Shown here: piece by piece, positions 41,171 through 48,856 of the stretch
How the letters are laid out: every line of letters begins with the position of its first letter
Numbering within the stretch: the first letter of the stretch is position 1
NCBI GenBank assembly: GCA_937872385.1
Contig: CALMSO010000067.1
Span: forward strand, 1 to 48,856
DNA length: 48,856 nt
Direction: 5' to 3'
Origin: an uncultured Saprospiraceae bacterium
GTDB taxonomy: Bacteria > Bacteroidota > Bacteroidia > Chitinophagales > Saprospiraceae
Program-made: the position numbers and the translations under genes
The notes under the pieces: model-generated
Told to the model about the DNA's origin: nothing
The model's input: only the letters and a program-made list of their open reading frames with translations
The model's database searches: none

Positions 41171-43825
41171 ATGGCACGCAAAGCAAAAACCGAGGCTACC
41201 GAAAAGCACGAGACTGCGAACCTGACGCCGCTTATGGCGCAGTATTTCAAGGTAAAAACCAAATATCCGGATGCAATTTTGTTGTTTCGGGTAGGCGATT
41301 TCTACGAAACTTTCGGCGAAGATGCGGTGACAGCCTCGCGGGTGTTGGGCATTGTGCTCACCGCGCGCAACAATGGCGGCAGCGATATAGAACTGGCGGG
41401 ATTCCCTTACCATTCCATGGACTTGTACCTGCCGCGCTTAGTAAGGGCGGGTTATCGTGTGGCCATTTGCGAACAGATGGAAAAACCAAGTCCGCAAAAA
41501 AAAATTGTGCGCCGCGAAGTCACTGAAGTCGTTACGCCGGGCATCGCAATAGATGACCAATTGCTCGATCATAAGACCAATAACTATCTGGCGGCAGTCT
41601 GTTGGCAAAAAGATGCGATGGGTGTTGCTTTTCTGGACATTTCTACCGGCGAATTTTTAGTCAGCGAAGGCGAGCAGGGCTATATTGATAAACTCTTGCA
41701 AAGCTTTCAGCCGGCGGAGGTGCTATTTGCCAAAAACCGACGAAAGGATTTCGAGCGCTGGTTTGGTGAAAAATTTTATACTTTCCCGATAGACGAATGG
41801 GTCTTCACGGAAGATTATACCCGCGAAAAACTGCTCACACATTTTGAGGTACAAACGCTGAAAGGCTTTGGCGTAGAGGAATTTATGTTGGCGCAAATGG
41901 CCGCCGGAGCTATTTTGCACTACCTCTCGGTCACCGAAAACAAGAACCTGCGCCACGTCAACAGCATCAGCCGCATTCAGCCCGACCGCTACGTATGGCT
42001 CGACCGCTTTACTATTCGCAATCTGGAACTGCTGCATAGCCCGCACGAAACTGGCGTGCCATTGATTAAAATACTGGATTGCACCGTCTCGCCCATGGGT
42101 GCGCGCCTGCTCAAAAAATGGGTGGTGCTGCCCTTAAAATCGCAAAAAGCCATCGAAGAGCGCCTCGATATGGTGGGCTATTTTCGGCAACAGCCGGAAA
42201 TAGCGCTGGAAATGGAAAAATTCATCCGACAAATGGGCGACCTCGAACGCCTCATCTCGAAAGCGCCGCTCGGCAAGCTCAATCCTCGTGAAGTGGTACA
42301 ACTCAAACGCGCGCTTCATGCTATCGAACCAGTAAAAAAACGCTTACTTGACAGCGGTAATCCCTGGCTGATGAAAACTTCCGAGGGCTTAAACCCCTGC
42401 CAGATACTGCGTGAAACGATCGAACGCCAGGTCGTGGAGGAAGCACCGGTCAACCTCCACAAGGGGGGCGTCATCGCCGATGGCTTCCATGCGGAATTGG
42501 ACGAACTGCGCAACATTGTACACCACACCAAAGACCTCCTGCTGGGTATTCAGCAAGAAGAGGTAGAGCGCACCGGTATTGCCAGCCTGAAAATCGGGTT
42601 CAATACCGTGTTTGGTTATTACCTCGAAGTGACCAACAAGTACAAAAATCAGGTGCCGCCGGAGTGGACGCGCAAGCAAACCCTGACCAATGCCGAGCGC
42701 TACATCACCGATGAACTCAAGCGCTTGGAAACGAAAATTCTCGGAGCCGAAGAGCGTATTCTAACGCTGGAAGCCGAATTGTTTGAGCAATTGGTGCTCA
42801 CCATTTCCGATTATATCCAGCCGATTCAGCATAATGCCCACCTCATCGCACGGCTCGATTGCCTGATGGCTTTCGCCCGGCTGGCGGAAAAGTATCAGTA
42901 TTGCCGCCCGGAAATCAACGATTCGCTGATTATTGACATCCGCCAGGGCCGCCACCCGGTGATTGAGCAACAACTCGAACTCGGCGAAGCCTATGTGCCG
43001 AATGATGTGTATCTCGATAGCGAGGATCAGCAAATATTGATGATTACAGGGCCCAATATGTCCGGAAAATCTGCAGTGCTGCGCCAAACTGCCCTCATCT
43101 GCCTGATGGCGCAAATGGGTTGCTTTGTGCCAGCCGCCTCCGCGCGCTTAGGGCTATTGGACAAGGTGTTCACCCGCGTGGGCGCTTCCGACAATATCTC
43201 CTCCGGCGAGTCCACTTTTATGGTGGAAATGAACGAAACAGCCAGCATTATGAACAATGTTTCCGATCGCAGCTTGATCTTGCTCGACGAAATCGGACGC
43301 GGCACCAGCACTTACGATGGCATTTCTATCGCTTGGTCTATCGCCGAATTTTTGCACAATAATGGATTGGCCCGCCCCAAAACGCTTTTTGCTACGCATT
43401 ATCACGAACTTAATGAACTCGCCGAGCGCTTTCCGCGCATTCGCAATTATAACATCGCTACCAAAGAGGTGGGGCAAAAGGTCATTTTTCTGCGCAAGCT
43501 CGTGGCCGGCGGGAGTCAGCACAGTTTTGGCATTCACGTCGCTAAAATGGCCGGTATGCCCCGCAGCATCGTGGAGCGCGCCGCCGAAATTCTAACCCAG
43601 TTGGAGCAAAAAGTAATCGAAAATGGTCATGCCACTGGCACTCCCAAAGCCAAGCGGGCCCGCACGAAAAACCTCAACGAACCCATGCAACTTAGCATCT
43701 TCGAGGCTGGCGACCCGCGCGCTGAGCAGTTGAAGGCAGCGCTCTTGCAATTGGATGTAAATAGCATGACGCCCATTGATTGTATGATGAAACTTCAGGA
43801 ACTAAAGCAATTGGCGCAAGAATAG
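41171..43825 (+). CDS. mutS: DNA mismatch repair protein MutS
   Basis: An 884-residue mismatch sensor that binds mispaired DNA and calls MutL. Start chosen at ATG 41171 (MARKAKTEATEK), supported by a -7 box. The mismatch-reading FYE is in FRVGDFYETFGEDA. The connector, lever and clamp domains follow, then the ATPase with Walker A GPNMSGKS, the ST-rich FTRVGASDNISSGESTFM and Walker B LILLDEIGRGTS, and the end DCMMKLQELKQLA. Length and domains are complete for the MutS1 type. It stands alone here, without mutL. Confidence 0.97.
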   Translation: MARKAKTEATEKHETANLTPLMAQYFKVKTKYPDAILLFRVGDFYETFGEDAVTASRVLGIVLTARNNGGSDIELAGFPYHSMDLYLPRLVRAGYRVAICEQMEKPSPQKKIVRREVTEVVTPGIAIDDQLLDHKTNNYLAAVCWQKDAMGVAFLDISTGEFLVSEGEQGYIDKLLQSFQPAEVLFAKNRRKDFERWFGEKFYTFPIDEWVFTEDYTREKLLTHFEVQTLKGFGVEEFMLAQMAAGAILHYLSVTENKNLRHVNSISRIQPDRYVWLDRFTIRNLELLHSPHETGVPLIKILDCTVSPMGARLLKKWVVLPLKSQKAIEERLDMVGYFRQQPEIALEMEKFIRQMGDLERLISKAPLGKLNPREVVQLKRALHAIEPVKKRLLDSGNPWLMKTSEGLNPCQILRETIERQVVEEAPVNLHKGGVIADGFHAELDELRNIVHHTKDLLLGIQQEEVERTGIASLKIGFNTVFGYYLEVTNKYKNQVPPEWTRKQTLTNAERYITDELKRLETKILGAEERILTLEAELFEQLVLTISDYIQPIQHNAHLIARLDCLMAFARLAEKYQYCRPEINDSLIIDIRQGRHPVIEQQLELGEAYVPNDVYLDSEDQQILMITGPNMSGKSAVLRQTALICLMAQMGCFVPAASARLGLLDKVFTRVGASDNISSGESTFMVEMNETASIMNNVSDRSLILLDEIGRGTSTYDGISIAWSIAEFLHNNGLARPKTLFATHYHELNELAERFPRIRNYNIATKEVGQKVIFLRKLVAGGSQHSFGIHVAKMAGMPRSIVERAAEILTQLEQKVIENGHATGTPKAKRARTKNLNEPMQLSIFEAGDPRAEQLKAALLQLDVNSMTPIDCMMKLQELKQLAQE

Positions 43826-43958
43826 GGGGTTAGGGTATAATGGTTTAGGATGTCCTACCAATTTCAATGGGTTGTGAGGTATTCGTAGTTGTACAATTGT
43901 TTGACTATCCATCCAGTTCACCGTTCACTGCTATATTATATTTGGTCTAACATTTCAT

Positions 43959-44474
43959 TCAAAACCGGATGCGTTGCCGCCGTTCGCCGCTATGGAAACG
44001 CAGGCTTTTTTTCTGACCATTAATATTGAAATGAATAAAATTCAATTGGTCGGAGTAAAAATCAAGCAAAATGTTATTAGCAATATCTAATTCGCCCGGC
44101 AGTACCACCTCTTCTATTTCTACATAAATCCAAACGGCATCGGTTTCGTATTCTTTGCCGATGTAATTGCCATTCAGCGTTTTACCGTTCAGCTTGATGG
44201 TGAAATGTTCGCGTACGTAGCGCGCGATGTGCGCATCCGCATCGGGGCTTTCTTTCTTTGTGCCAAGATGTAAATATACCTCCTGCCCGCGGAAAGAGGC
44301 TAATTTCTTGATGTGATCTTCGAGGTCGTCCATGAAAATCTTATGCATGATCTGCAAGCTCCGCGTTTCTTTTTTGTAATGAATTTCGCTAATGGAAATG
44401 TGAATGGGATGATGCAGCGTACGGGACTGAGGCAGGCAACACAAAGCACAGAAAAGGGTAATGAGCAATGGCAT
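43959..44474 (-). CDS. Secreted DUF6702 family protein
   Basis: A 171-residue protein with a signal peptide (PLLITLFCALCCLPQS). The mature part begins HPIHISISEIHYKKETRSLQI, followed by MHKIFMDDLEDHIK and ILLDFYSDQLNFIHF, which match a Bacteroidota family of unknown role often found next to M1 peptidases. A role in envelope function is only inferred from its export. It ends near 43959; no peptidase gene adjoins it here. Confidence 0.75.
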   Translation of the reverse strand: MPLLITLFCALCCLPQSRTLHHPIHISISEIHYKKETRSLQIMHKIFMDDLEDHIKKLASFRGQEVYLHLGTKKESPDADAHIARYVREHFTIKLNGKTLNGNYIGKEYETDAVWIYVEIEEVVLPGELDIANNILLDFYSDQLNFIHFNINGQKKSLRFHSGERRQRIRF

Positions 44475-44478
44475 GTGA

Positions 44479-44574
44479 TTGAAAGGGTTTAATGGTTGAA
44501 AGGGTTATAGGGTTATAGGGGAATAGGGGAATAGGGGAATGGGGTTGAAAAGTTGAAAAGTTGAAGGGTTGAGC
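44479..44574. repeat. Octamer array, 12 units
   Basis: The units are TTGAAAGG, GTTTAATG, GTTGAAAG, GGTTATAG twice, GGGAATAG twice, GGGAATGG, GGTTGAAA, AGTTGAAA, AGTTGAAG and GGTTGAGC: twelve 8-bp steps without a gap. This is the reverse complement of the phrases at 1-200. The 18-mer at 44526-44543 also occurs at 12612-12629. It begins just after the DUF6702 start, in its upstream region. Confidence 0.9.
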
Positions 44575-44615
44575 AACAACTTTTGCGGTTTTATATTTAA
44601 AATTTTACATTTTTC

Positions 44616-44659
44616 GGTTGAAAGAAGGTTTAAAGGGTTGAAAAGTTTAAGAGTTGAGA
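44616..44659. repeat. Second octamer-like block
   Basis: GGTTGAAA, a GAAGGTTTAAAG spacer, GGTTGAAA and AGTTTAAG, then AGTTGAGA. It is a weaker continuation of the octamer array, in the same orientation. Confidence 0.6.
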
Positions 44660-44672
44660 CCGCATCTAATTT

Positions 44673-44714
44673 CTATCATCTATCGTCTATCATCTATCGT
44701 CTATCATCTATCAG
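44673..44714. repeat. Heptamer array, 6 units of CTATCRT
   Basis: CTATCAT and CTATCGT alternate three and two times and end with CTATCAG, six 7-bp units without gaps. It lies upstream of udk, so 44475-44780 holds three repeat blocks and the udk promoter but no gene. Confidence 0.85.
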
Positions 44715-44748
44715 AGGCAAAGTTAAAAATCTTCCAGCAGAAAATTAC

Positions 44749-44756
44749 TACCTTTA
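44749..44756 (+). promoter_or_regulatory. Probable -7 box of udk
   Basis: TACCTTTA differs from TAnnTTTG only at the last base. It lies 24 bp before the udk ATG. Confidence 0.35.
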
Positions 44757-44780
44757 GCTCCCGGAAATCGGATACATTCT

Positions 44781-45413
44781 ATGAAACCATTCATTATTGG
44801 CATCACCGGGGGCAGCGGCTCTGGCAAAACATCTTTTATTCGGCAGTTGCGCTCAAAATTTAACGAGGAAGACATCTGTGTTATTTCACAAGATGATTAT
44901 TACTTACCCCGTCATGAGCAGGAAACCGATACGCAAGGCATTCACAATTTTGATTTACCAGGTTCGATTGATAAAAAAGCATTCATCCGAGACATCAAGC
45001 GGCTGATGGCGGGCGAGCGCGTCACGCGGGAAGAATATACTTTCAATAATCCTGAAGCGGAGCCACGGCTATTAGTTTTTCAGCCTGCGCCTATTATCAT
45101 TGTAGAAGGTATTTTTGTCTTACATTTCAAAAAAGTGCATCGCCTGCTCGACTTGAAAGTGTACCTGCACGCCAAGGAAAACCTCAAAGTCATCCGCCGT
45201 ATCCGCCGCGACCAGGTGGAGCGCAACTACCCACTCGACGATGTGCTCTACCGCTACCAACATCATGTGCTGCCTACTTACGAGCGTTATATTTTACCAT
45301 ATAAAGATGATGCCGACATCGTGATTAATAATAACCATTATTTTGAAATGGGGCTGGAAGTGCTCGGCGGCTTTGTACGAGACCGGCTGCGGGCCTGGCG
45401 CGAAGCGCAATAA
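44781..45413 (+). CDS. udk: Uridine kinase
   Basis: A 210-residue cytoplasmic kinase of the pyrimidine salvage pathway that phosphorylates uridine and cytidine. Walker A is GGSGSGKT (residues 10-17). DDYYLPR and the following HNFDLPGSIDK carry the substrate region, and RRIRRDQVER is the lid. The length fits the family. It is monocistronic by position, with a convergent kinase gene downstream. Confidence 0.93.
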   Translation: MKPFIIGITGGSGSGKTSFIRQLRSKFNEEDICVISQDDYYLPRHEQETDTQGIHNFDLPGSIDKKAFIRDIKRLMAGERVTREEYTFNNPEAEPRLLVFQPAPIIIVEGIFVLHFKKVHRLLDLKVYLHAKENLKVIRRIRRDQVERNYPLDDVLYRYQHHVLPTYERYILPYKDDADIVINNNHYFEMGLEVLGGFVRDRLRAWREAQ

Positions 45414-45462
45414 TACCTAATCCAAACACCATAGGACATTAAAAAAATTAATTACACAAATA

Positions 45463-45490
45463 ACTAACAATACTCCCTCATTACTTATTG
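45463..45490 (+). repeat. Dispersed motif, copy 4 of 5 (diverged)
   Basis: AACTAACAATACTCCCTCAT followed by TACTTATT. It matches the family with a few changes and an extra base pair or two. It lies between udk and the TPR kinase. Confidence 0.5.
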
Positions 45491-45512
45491 CATTCACTGC
45501 TCTTATTTACTA

Positions 45513-47447
45513 CTACGCCACTCTTTTCAGAAGGAAGGACATTTTCGTACCGTTGAAGTTTTCTTCTTCCATTGTTCCTTTCAACTGACGCGTCAGCAAT
45601 GTAATAAGCTGCGTACCAAATCCACTTCCTTTAATTATTTCATTACCAAGTTTACCAATTCCATTATCTGATATGGAAAGATGTAAATGTTGTTCATCCT
45701 TTGCTTGTAAGCTTACCTTAATCTTACCATTCCTATTTTTCGGGAAGGCATATTTCAGCGCATTAGTCATTACTTCATTGACAATCAGCCCAATAGGCAG
45801 CGCCGTGTCCACATCTAATTCCAAGGGATCCATTTCATAGTCCACTTCTACTTTTTCTGCAGCATTAAATGTGTCGAGCAGATTTTCACTCAGGTTCTGG
45901 AAATAATCTTTCATTTCAATCGCCACCAGATTATTACCCCGAAATAATTTCTGATGTAAAATGCCCATTGACCGCACCCGGCTCTGGCTTTCCTTCATCA
46001 CCGATTGCGCTGCCTCATCTTCGGTTTGGCTCGACTGCAATTCGAGCAAACTGGAAACGATGTCCAAATTATTTTTTACGCGATGATGTACTTCCTTGAG
46101 TAAGAGTTCGTTCTGTGCATTACGTTGATCGAGTTGCTGGTTGGTGATGGCTAAATCCTCATTTAAAATTTGTAGTTGCTTGTTTTTTTGCAAATTATTG
46201 CGGTAGCTAAAAAATCCGCCGCCAAGCAAAAGCAGCAGTAGCCCGCCCACGCCAAAGCTGAGCCGCTGAATTTGCGTTTGTTGCTGAATTTGGGCTTGTT
46301 GATTGCTAATCGTCGCTTCTTTTTTGTCGCTGTCGTATTTGATTCTAAGTTCGCTTTTTACCGCCGCTAATTCCTCTGTAAGTCGCTGATTTTGAGTAGT
46401 TTGCCCGGCGCTTTTGTACCACAGCGCTGAGTCCGGCTGATTAATATTTTCGTAGCATTCCGCCAGCCAGAATTGATTATTTTCCACCAATTCCCAATTT
46501 TTAATATTCCGTTCCTGGTGGTGCAGCAAGCAATCTTTGATGTAGGGAATCGCTTCGCGGTATTTGCCTTGCAGCCGCAGCACATTGCCGATGTAGCCTT
46601 TCCAGCCGTCTGCTTCTTCTTCCTTTTCGACAATGGTCTTGATGACATTCCAGGAATAAAAGAAATCTTCCAGCGCTTTATCATAATCCTCCAACGCCAC
46701 ATACACCTCGCCGCGCCACGCGCGCACATTCGCCAGGTGGATATTGTCTTCCGCGCCATATTTACGCCGGATAATTTCGACCACTTGCTGTGCTTTTGCC
46801 AATGCTATTTCGGGCTTGCCCACTTTGGGGTACGTGTAAATTAATCCAAGTAAAGGTTGTATCAGTTCGCTTTCTTCTTTATAGTTGGCTTCAAATAATT
46901 CCAGCGATTTTTCACCATACAGCAGCGCTTGTTCATAATCTTTCGATTCTCGATATAAATAATTCAGGCTTGCATAAGCTTTTCCAATATTGATAGGCTG
47001 CTCTAAAGCTTCATAAATACGAACCACCTCAAAAAGCTGTTTCTCTGCCTCCAGAAATCGCCCCATGCCAGCAAGGTCCTTGCCTACCCGATCGTGCGCT
47101 TTGGCAATTTTTTCCTGATTATTGGTTTTTTGTAAATATTCCAGCGTTTTTTTATCATGAAAATAAGTAGAATCAGGATTTTCAGAACGGACACTGTAAT
47201 AATGGTAAGACGCGATTAAATTATGTGCTTTGGCAATGTTTTCCGGATTACCTTGTTGCTTAGCTTTATTCAGCGTAAAATGGGCAATTTGAAAGGTTTC
47301 TTCATAGCGATGCGAAGTATTAATGTCACTTATTTCTTTTTCTAAAAAAGTAAATAAGGTATCAAGCGGCATTACTTTGATTGAATCCGGCTGAGCGGCA
47401 AGTGAAAAGAAGCCCAGAAGTAACAATAAAATTATTGAAGGTTTCAT
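45513..47447 (-). CDS. TPR sensor histidine kinase (HisKA_2 type)
   Basis: A 644-residue kinase. A signal peptide (residues 1-18) leads to TPR repeats in the periplasm (about 30-370, e.g. AKAYASLNYLYRESKDYEQALLYGEKSLELFE in the full protein), one membrane helix near 408-425, a coiled coil and then a HisKA_2 domain with His454/His455 in EVHHRVKNNLD. The ATPase domain has NEVMTNALKYAFP and SDNGIG. It follows the LytTR regulator gene by 3 bp and is probably its kinase. This pairing is common in Bacteroidota. Confidence 0.9.
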   Translation of the reverse strand: MKPSIILLLLLGFFSLAAQPDSIKVMPLDTLFTFLEKEISDINTSHRYEETFQIAHFTLNKAKQQGNPENIAKAHNLIASYHYYSVRSENPDSTYFHDKKTLEYLQKTNNQEKIAKAHDRVGKDLAGMGRFLEAEKQLFEVVRIYEALEQPINIGKAYASLNYLYRESKDYEQALLYGEKSLELFEANYKEESELIQPLLGLIYTYPKVGKPEIALAKAQQVVEIIRRKYGAEDNIHLANVRAWRGEVYVALEDYDKALEDFFYSWNVIKTIVEKEEEADGWKGYIGNVLRLQGKYREAIPYIKDCLLHHQERNIKNWELVENNQFWLAECYENINQPDSALWYKSAGQTTQNQRLTEELAAVKSELRIKYDSDKKEATISNQQAQIQQQTQIQRLSFGVGGLLLLLLGGGFFSYRNNLQKNKQLQILNEDLAITNQQLDQRNAQNELLLKEVHHRVKNNLDIVSSLLELQSSQTEDEAAQSVMKESQSRVRSMGILHQKLFRGNNLVAIEMKDYFQNLSENLLDTFNAAEKVEVDYEMDPLELDVDTALPIGLIVNEVMTNALKYAFPKNRNGKIKVSLQAKDEQHLHLSISDNGIGKLGNEIIKGSGFGTQLITLLTRQLKGTMEEENFNGTKMSFLLKRVA

Positions 47448-47450
47448 ACG

Positions 47451-48194
47451 TTACACCGATTTAATTCTTTGTAAAAATTCTTGTTGATAGGATTTGCTCA
47501 GCAGCAGCGTTTTTCCGCCTATACTAACAGAGTGTTCGTCCACTTCATCCACGTGTTTCAGGTTGACAATATGCGAGCGATGAATGCGCTGAAATTGGTC
47601 GGGTGGTAGTTCCGCTTCCAGACTTTTCATCGGCATGGAGAGCAAATAGTCCTTTTCTTTGGTAACAATGCGGCAATAGTTCCGCTCCGCCTGAATGTAA
47701 AGAATCGTATCCAGTAAGATTTTTACCTTTTTTTCGCCGTGCTGCACAAAAATCCGGTCGGGCAAGGCAAAGTTTTCCTGTGGTGGTGGCTGCGTTTTTT
47801 CTTGCTGGTTAGCATCAGGTAAATGGCTGATTGTCAGCTCTAATGCGCGCCGTAAGTCCAATTTATTCAATGGTTTAGAGAGAAAAGCATAGGGTTTGAC
47901 CTCCTTCGCGCGGGCGAAAGTAGCGTCGTCGAAGCTGGCCGTCAGGAACACCACAGGCAGGTGGTATTTATCTTGCAATAAGCGCGCCAAAGCAATGCCA
48001 TCCATACTGCCGTTTAGTTGAATATCAACCAAAGCAATATCCGATGAGTAGGCTTGCAAAAAATGCAGCGTTTCTTCCGCGCTGGCGAATATGCCTGCTA
48101 CCTCGTAGCCCAGTTCGCTCAGGTACAGCGACACTTTTGCCGCAATCAGCATCTCATCTTCTACCACCAATATTTTAATCGGAGTGTCTGCCAT
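47451..48194 (-). CDS. LytTR-type response regulator
   Basis: A 247-residue regulator; start chosen at ATG 48194 (MADTPIKILVV), as the residues before it (from 48221) are not domain-like. The receiver domain has the phosphorylated Asp57 in LVDIQLNG, TAS at the switch and KPL as the lysine site. A linker rich in Gln/Pro leads to a LytTR DNA-binding domain (about 148-245, FQRIHRSHIVNLKHVDEV). The gene lies 3 bp before the TPR kinase. Upstream, three GGTCA cores spaced by 21 bp look like its own operator. Confidence 0.93.
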   Translation of the reverse strand: MADTPIKILVVEDEMLIAAKVSLYLSELGYEVAGIFASAEETLHFLQAYSSDIALVDIQLNGSMDGIALARLLQDKYHLPVVFLTASFDDATFARAKEVKPYAFLSKPLNKLDLRRALELTISHLPDANQQEKTQPPPQENFALPDRIFVQHGEKKVKILLDTILYIQAERNYCRIVTKEKDYLLSMPMKSLEAELPPDQFQRIHRSHIVNLKHVDEVDEHSVSIGGKTLLLSKSYQQEFLQRIKSV

Positions 48195-48248
48195 ACACAA
48201 AGTCTGTTCCATACAGAACATTAAAAATACGCTTTTGCTTACAAAAAC

Positions 48249-48299
48249 CTTCGGTCAATCAAAGATATTCTTCGGTCAGTCAAACCCAATGCTGGGTCA
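48249..48299. promoter_or_regulatory. Three GGTCA cores at 21-bp spacing: probable LytTR operator
   Basis: CTTCGGTCAATCAAA (48249-48263) and CTTCGGTCAGTCAAA (48270-48284) are 15-bp direct repeats with one change, 21 bp apart. A weaker third, GGGTCAAA, places GGTCA at 48295. The cores at 48253, 48274 and 48295 lie exactly two helical turns apart on one face. LytTR proteins bind direct repeats at about this spacing, and the site lies 55-105 bp before the regulator start. Confidence 0.6.
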
Positions 48300-48386
48300 A
48301 AACTGCTTGATTCTTATTCGAGCAATAATTACTTTTAAGTGTAATTGGTTGCAAACCAATACAAGCGTGCTAATCAATCACAATTT

Positions 48387-48419
48387 CCCCCTACCAATTA
48401 TAGGACGTCCGGTAGGGGG
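48387..48419. other. Perfect 9-bp hairpin
   Basis: CCCCCTACC at 48387-48395 pairs with GGTAGGGGG at 48411-48419 around a 15-nt loop. The loop ends with the palindrome GGACGTCC. No T-run follows on either strand, so it is not a classical terminator. Confidence 0.6.
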
Positions 48420-48611
48420 TTATAGCAACTAATCTTCCGCTTAAATTTCATAAATATGCGCTGAGATTTACAAAATCTCATCTACTGCTTTAACTCATTA
48501 CTATAAGTATTCGGACATAGTTATTTTTAGTGCAAAAAGCATAAATCGTTGATTATCAGAATGCTAAACCTTTCCGATTAACAAATAAAAAATAATATCT
48601 ACAAACTAACA

Positions 48612-48631
48612 AATAACAATATCCCATTACT
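48612..48631 (+). repeat. Dispersed motif, copy 5 of 5
   Basis: AATAACAATATCCCATTACT, followed by TATTG and preceded by AACTAAC, as in the copy at 45463. Confidence 0.65.
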
Positions 48632-48744
48632 TATTGTCGAACGAAAAATAATAGCAACCAAAAACATTACATCTAAGATACTGCAAAATACCGGCTATGT
48701 CGGCTATTGATTTCATTTTCTTTTTCATCTAAATAAAATTCATC

Positions 48745-48856
48745 ATGAGATTCCATCTTTTTTTTATGGTGCTAGCAATTAGCCTGCTGACTTTCATTAG
48801 CTGCCAACAAGGCACCGAAACATCAGCCGACCTGGCACAGATCAAAACAGACATTC
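48745..48856 (+). CDS. Lipoprotein, cut by the window end
   Basis: The first 37 codons of a gene that runs off the right edge. It begins MRFHLFFMVLAISLLTF and continues with ISCQQGTE: a signal peptide with a lipobox ending at Cys20, so the product is an outer-membrane or periplasmic lipoprotein. The remaining residues (TSADLAQIKTDI) are polar and might begin a coiled coil. Nothing more can be said without the next bases. Confidence 0.65.
   Translation, partial: MRFHLFFMVLAISLLTFISCQQGTETSADLAQIKTDI

Larger units (their letters stand above)
48195..48744. other. Divergent intergenic region
   Basis: 550 bp with no credible gene. It holds the GGTCA direct repeats (48249-48299), a 9-bp hairpin (48387-48419), a copy of the dispersed motif (48612-48631) and the upstream regions of both flanking genes. 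An 82-codon frame over 48184-48432 runs through the hairpin and looks accidental. Confidence 0.6.

Noticed and set aside
48184..48432. 82-codon frame through the hairpin
   Set aside because: It spans the operator repeats and hairpin and shows no protein-like pattern.

Overview
The window looks like chromosomal DNA of a Bacteroidota bacterium, probably of the Saprospiria / Haliscomenobacter-Lewinella type; the phylum is well supported, the lower rank is a guess. The evidence is a secreted Kelch protein with a type IX secretion (T9SS) C-terminal sorting domain, Bacteroidota -7 boxes (TAnnTTTG) upstream of several genes, few Shine-Dalgarno sequences, the miaB / sigma-54 activator / lptE gene order, and a CopZ-like chaperone with the NINCGAC form of the metal site. 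I see no rRNA, tRNA, CRISPR array, prophage or transposase. Most genes are housekeeping or envelope genes.

Layout. 1-300: array of octamer-based repeats. 302-2098: a small membrane protein, then thioredoxin plus a split YeeE/YedE-type sulfur transporter, ending in a clear intrinsic terminator. 2351-5520: OprP/OprO-like porin and a secreted M1 aminopeptidase. 5579-12074 (minus strand): orphan PaaD, secreted and small membrane proteins, a pair of tandem secreted paralogues, KdsA, periplasmic trehalase and an exported Mn-type superoxide dismutase. 12397-14771: copper chaperone and CopA. 14810-19577 (minus): six-gene run of two small membrane proteins, an unknown protein, a beta-lactamase-fold lipoprotein, an Asp-box (BNR) protein and a TraB/GumN protein. 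19810-23388: histidine kinase, OmpR-type regulator and an M1-like metallopeptidase in one run. 23814-25471: MBL-fold hydrolase and dienelactone hydrolase, convergent with overlapping ends. 25630-29698: miaB, a DUF433/DUF5615 toxin-antitoxin pair, a sigma-54 activator and lptE. 29785-33197: T9SS-exported Kelch protein and a PAS-GAF histidine kinase. 33397-35628 (minus): unknown membrane protein and thyA. 35936-37347: MmcQ/YjbR protein and FAD oxidoreductase, overlapping. 37475-41036 (minus): M14 carboxypeptidase and DUF72 protein. 41171-43825: mutS. 43959-45413: DUF6702 protein and uridine kinase. 45513-48194 (minus): LytTR regulator and TPR histidine kinase. From 48745: a truncated lipoprotein gene.

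The most unusual signal lies between the genes. At least seven intergenic sites carry short tandem arrays with a strict 7-bp or 8-bp period: RTTYGCN heptamers at three places on both strands, CTATCRT heptamers, ACCCTAC heptamers, and octamer arrays at both ends of the window in opposite orientation. One octamer motif also forms the 3' end of the copper chaperone gene. A separate 20-bp dispersed motif, AATAACAATRYCCCATTACT, occurs in intergenic DNA at five places. Upstream of the LytTR regulator three GGTCA cores lie exactly 21 bp apart, a likely operator. I found no clearly new multi-gene system. The best candidates for novelty are the repeat families, the tandem secreted paralogues, the 14.8-19.6 kb run of envelope genes and the unknown membrane protein next to thyA.
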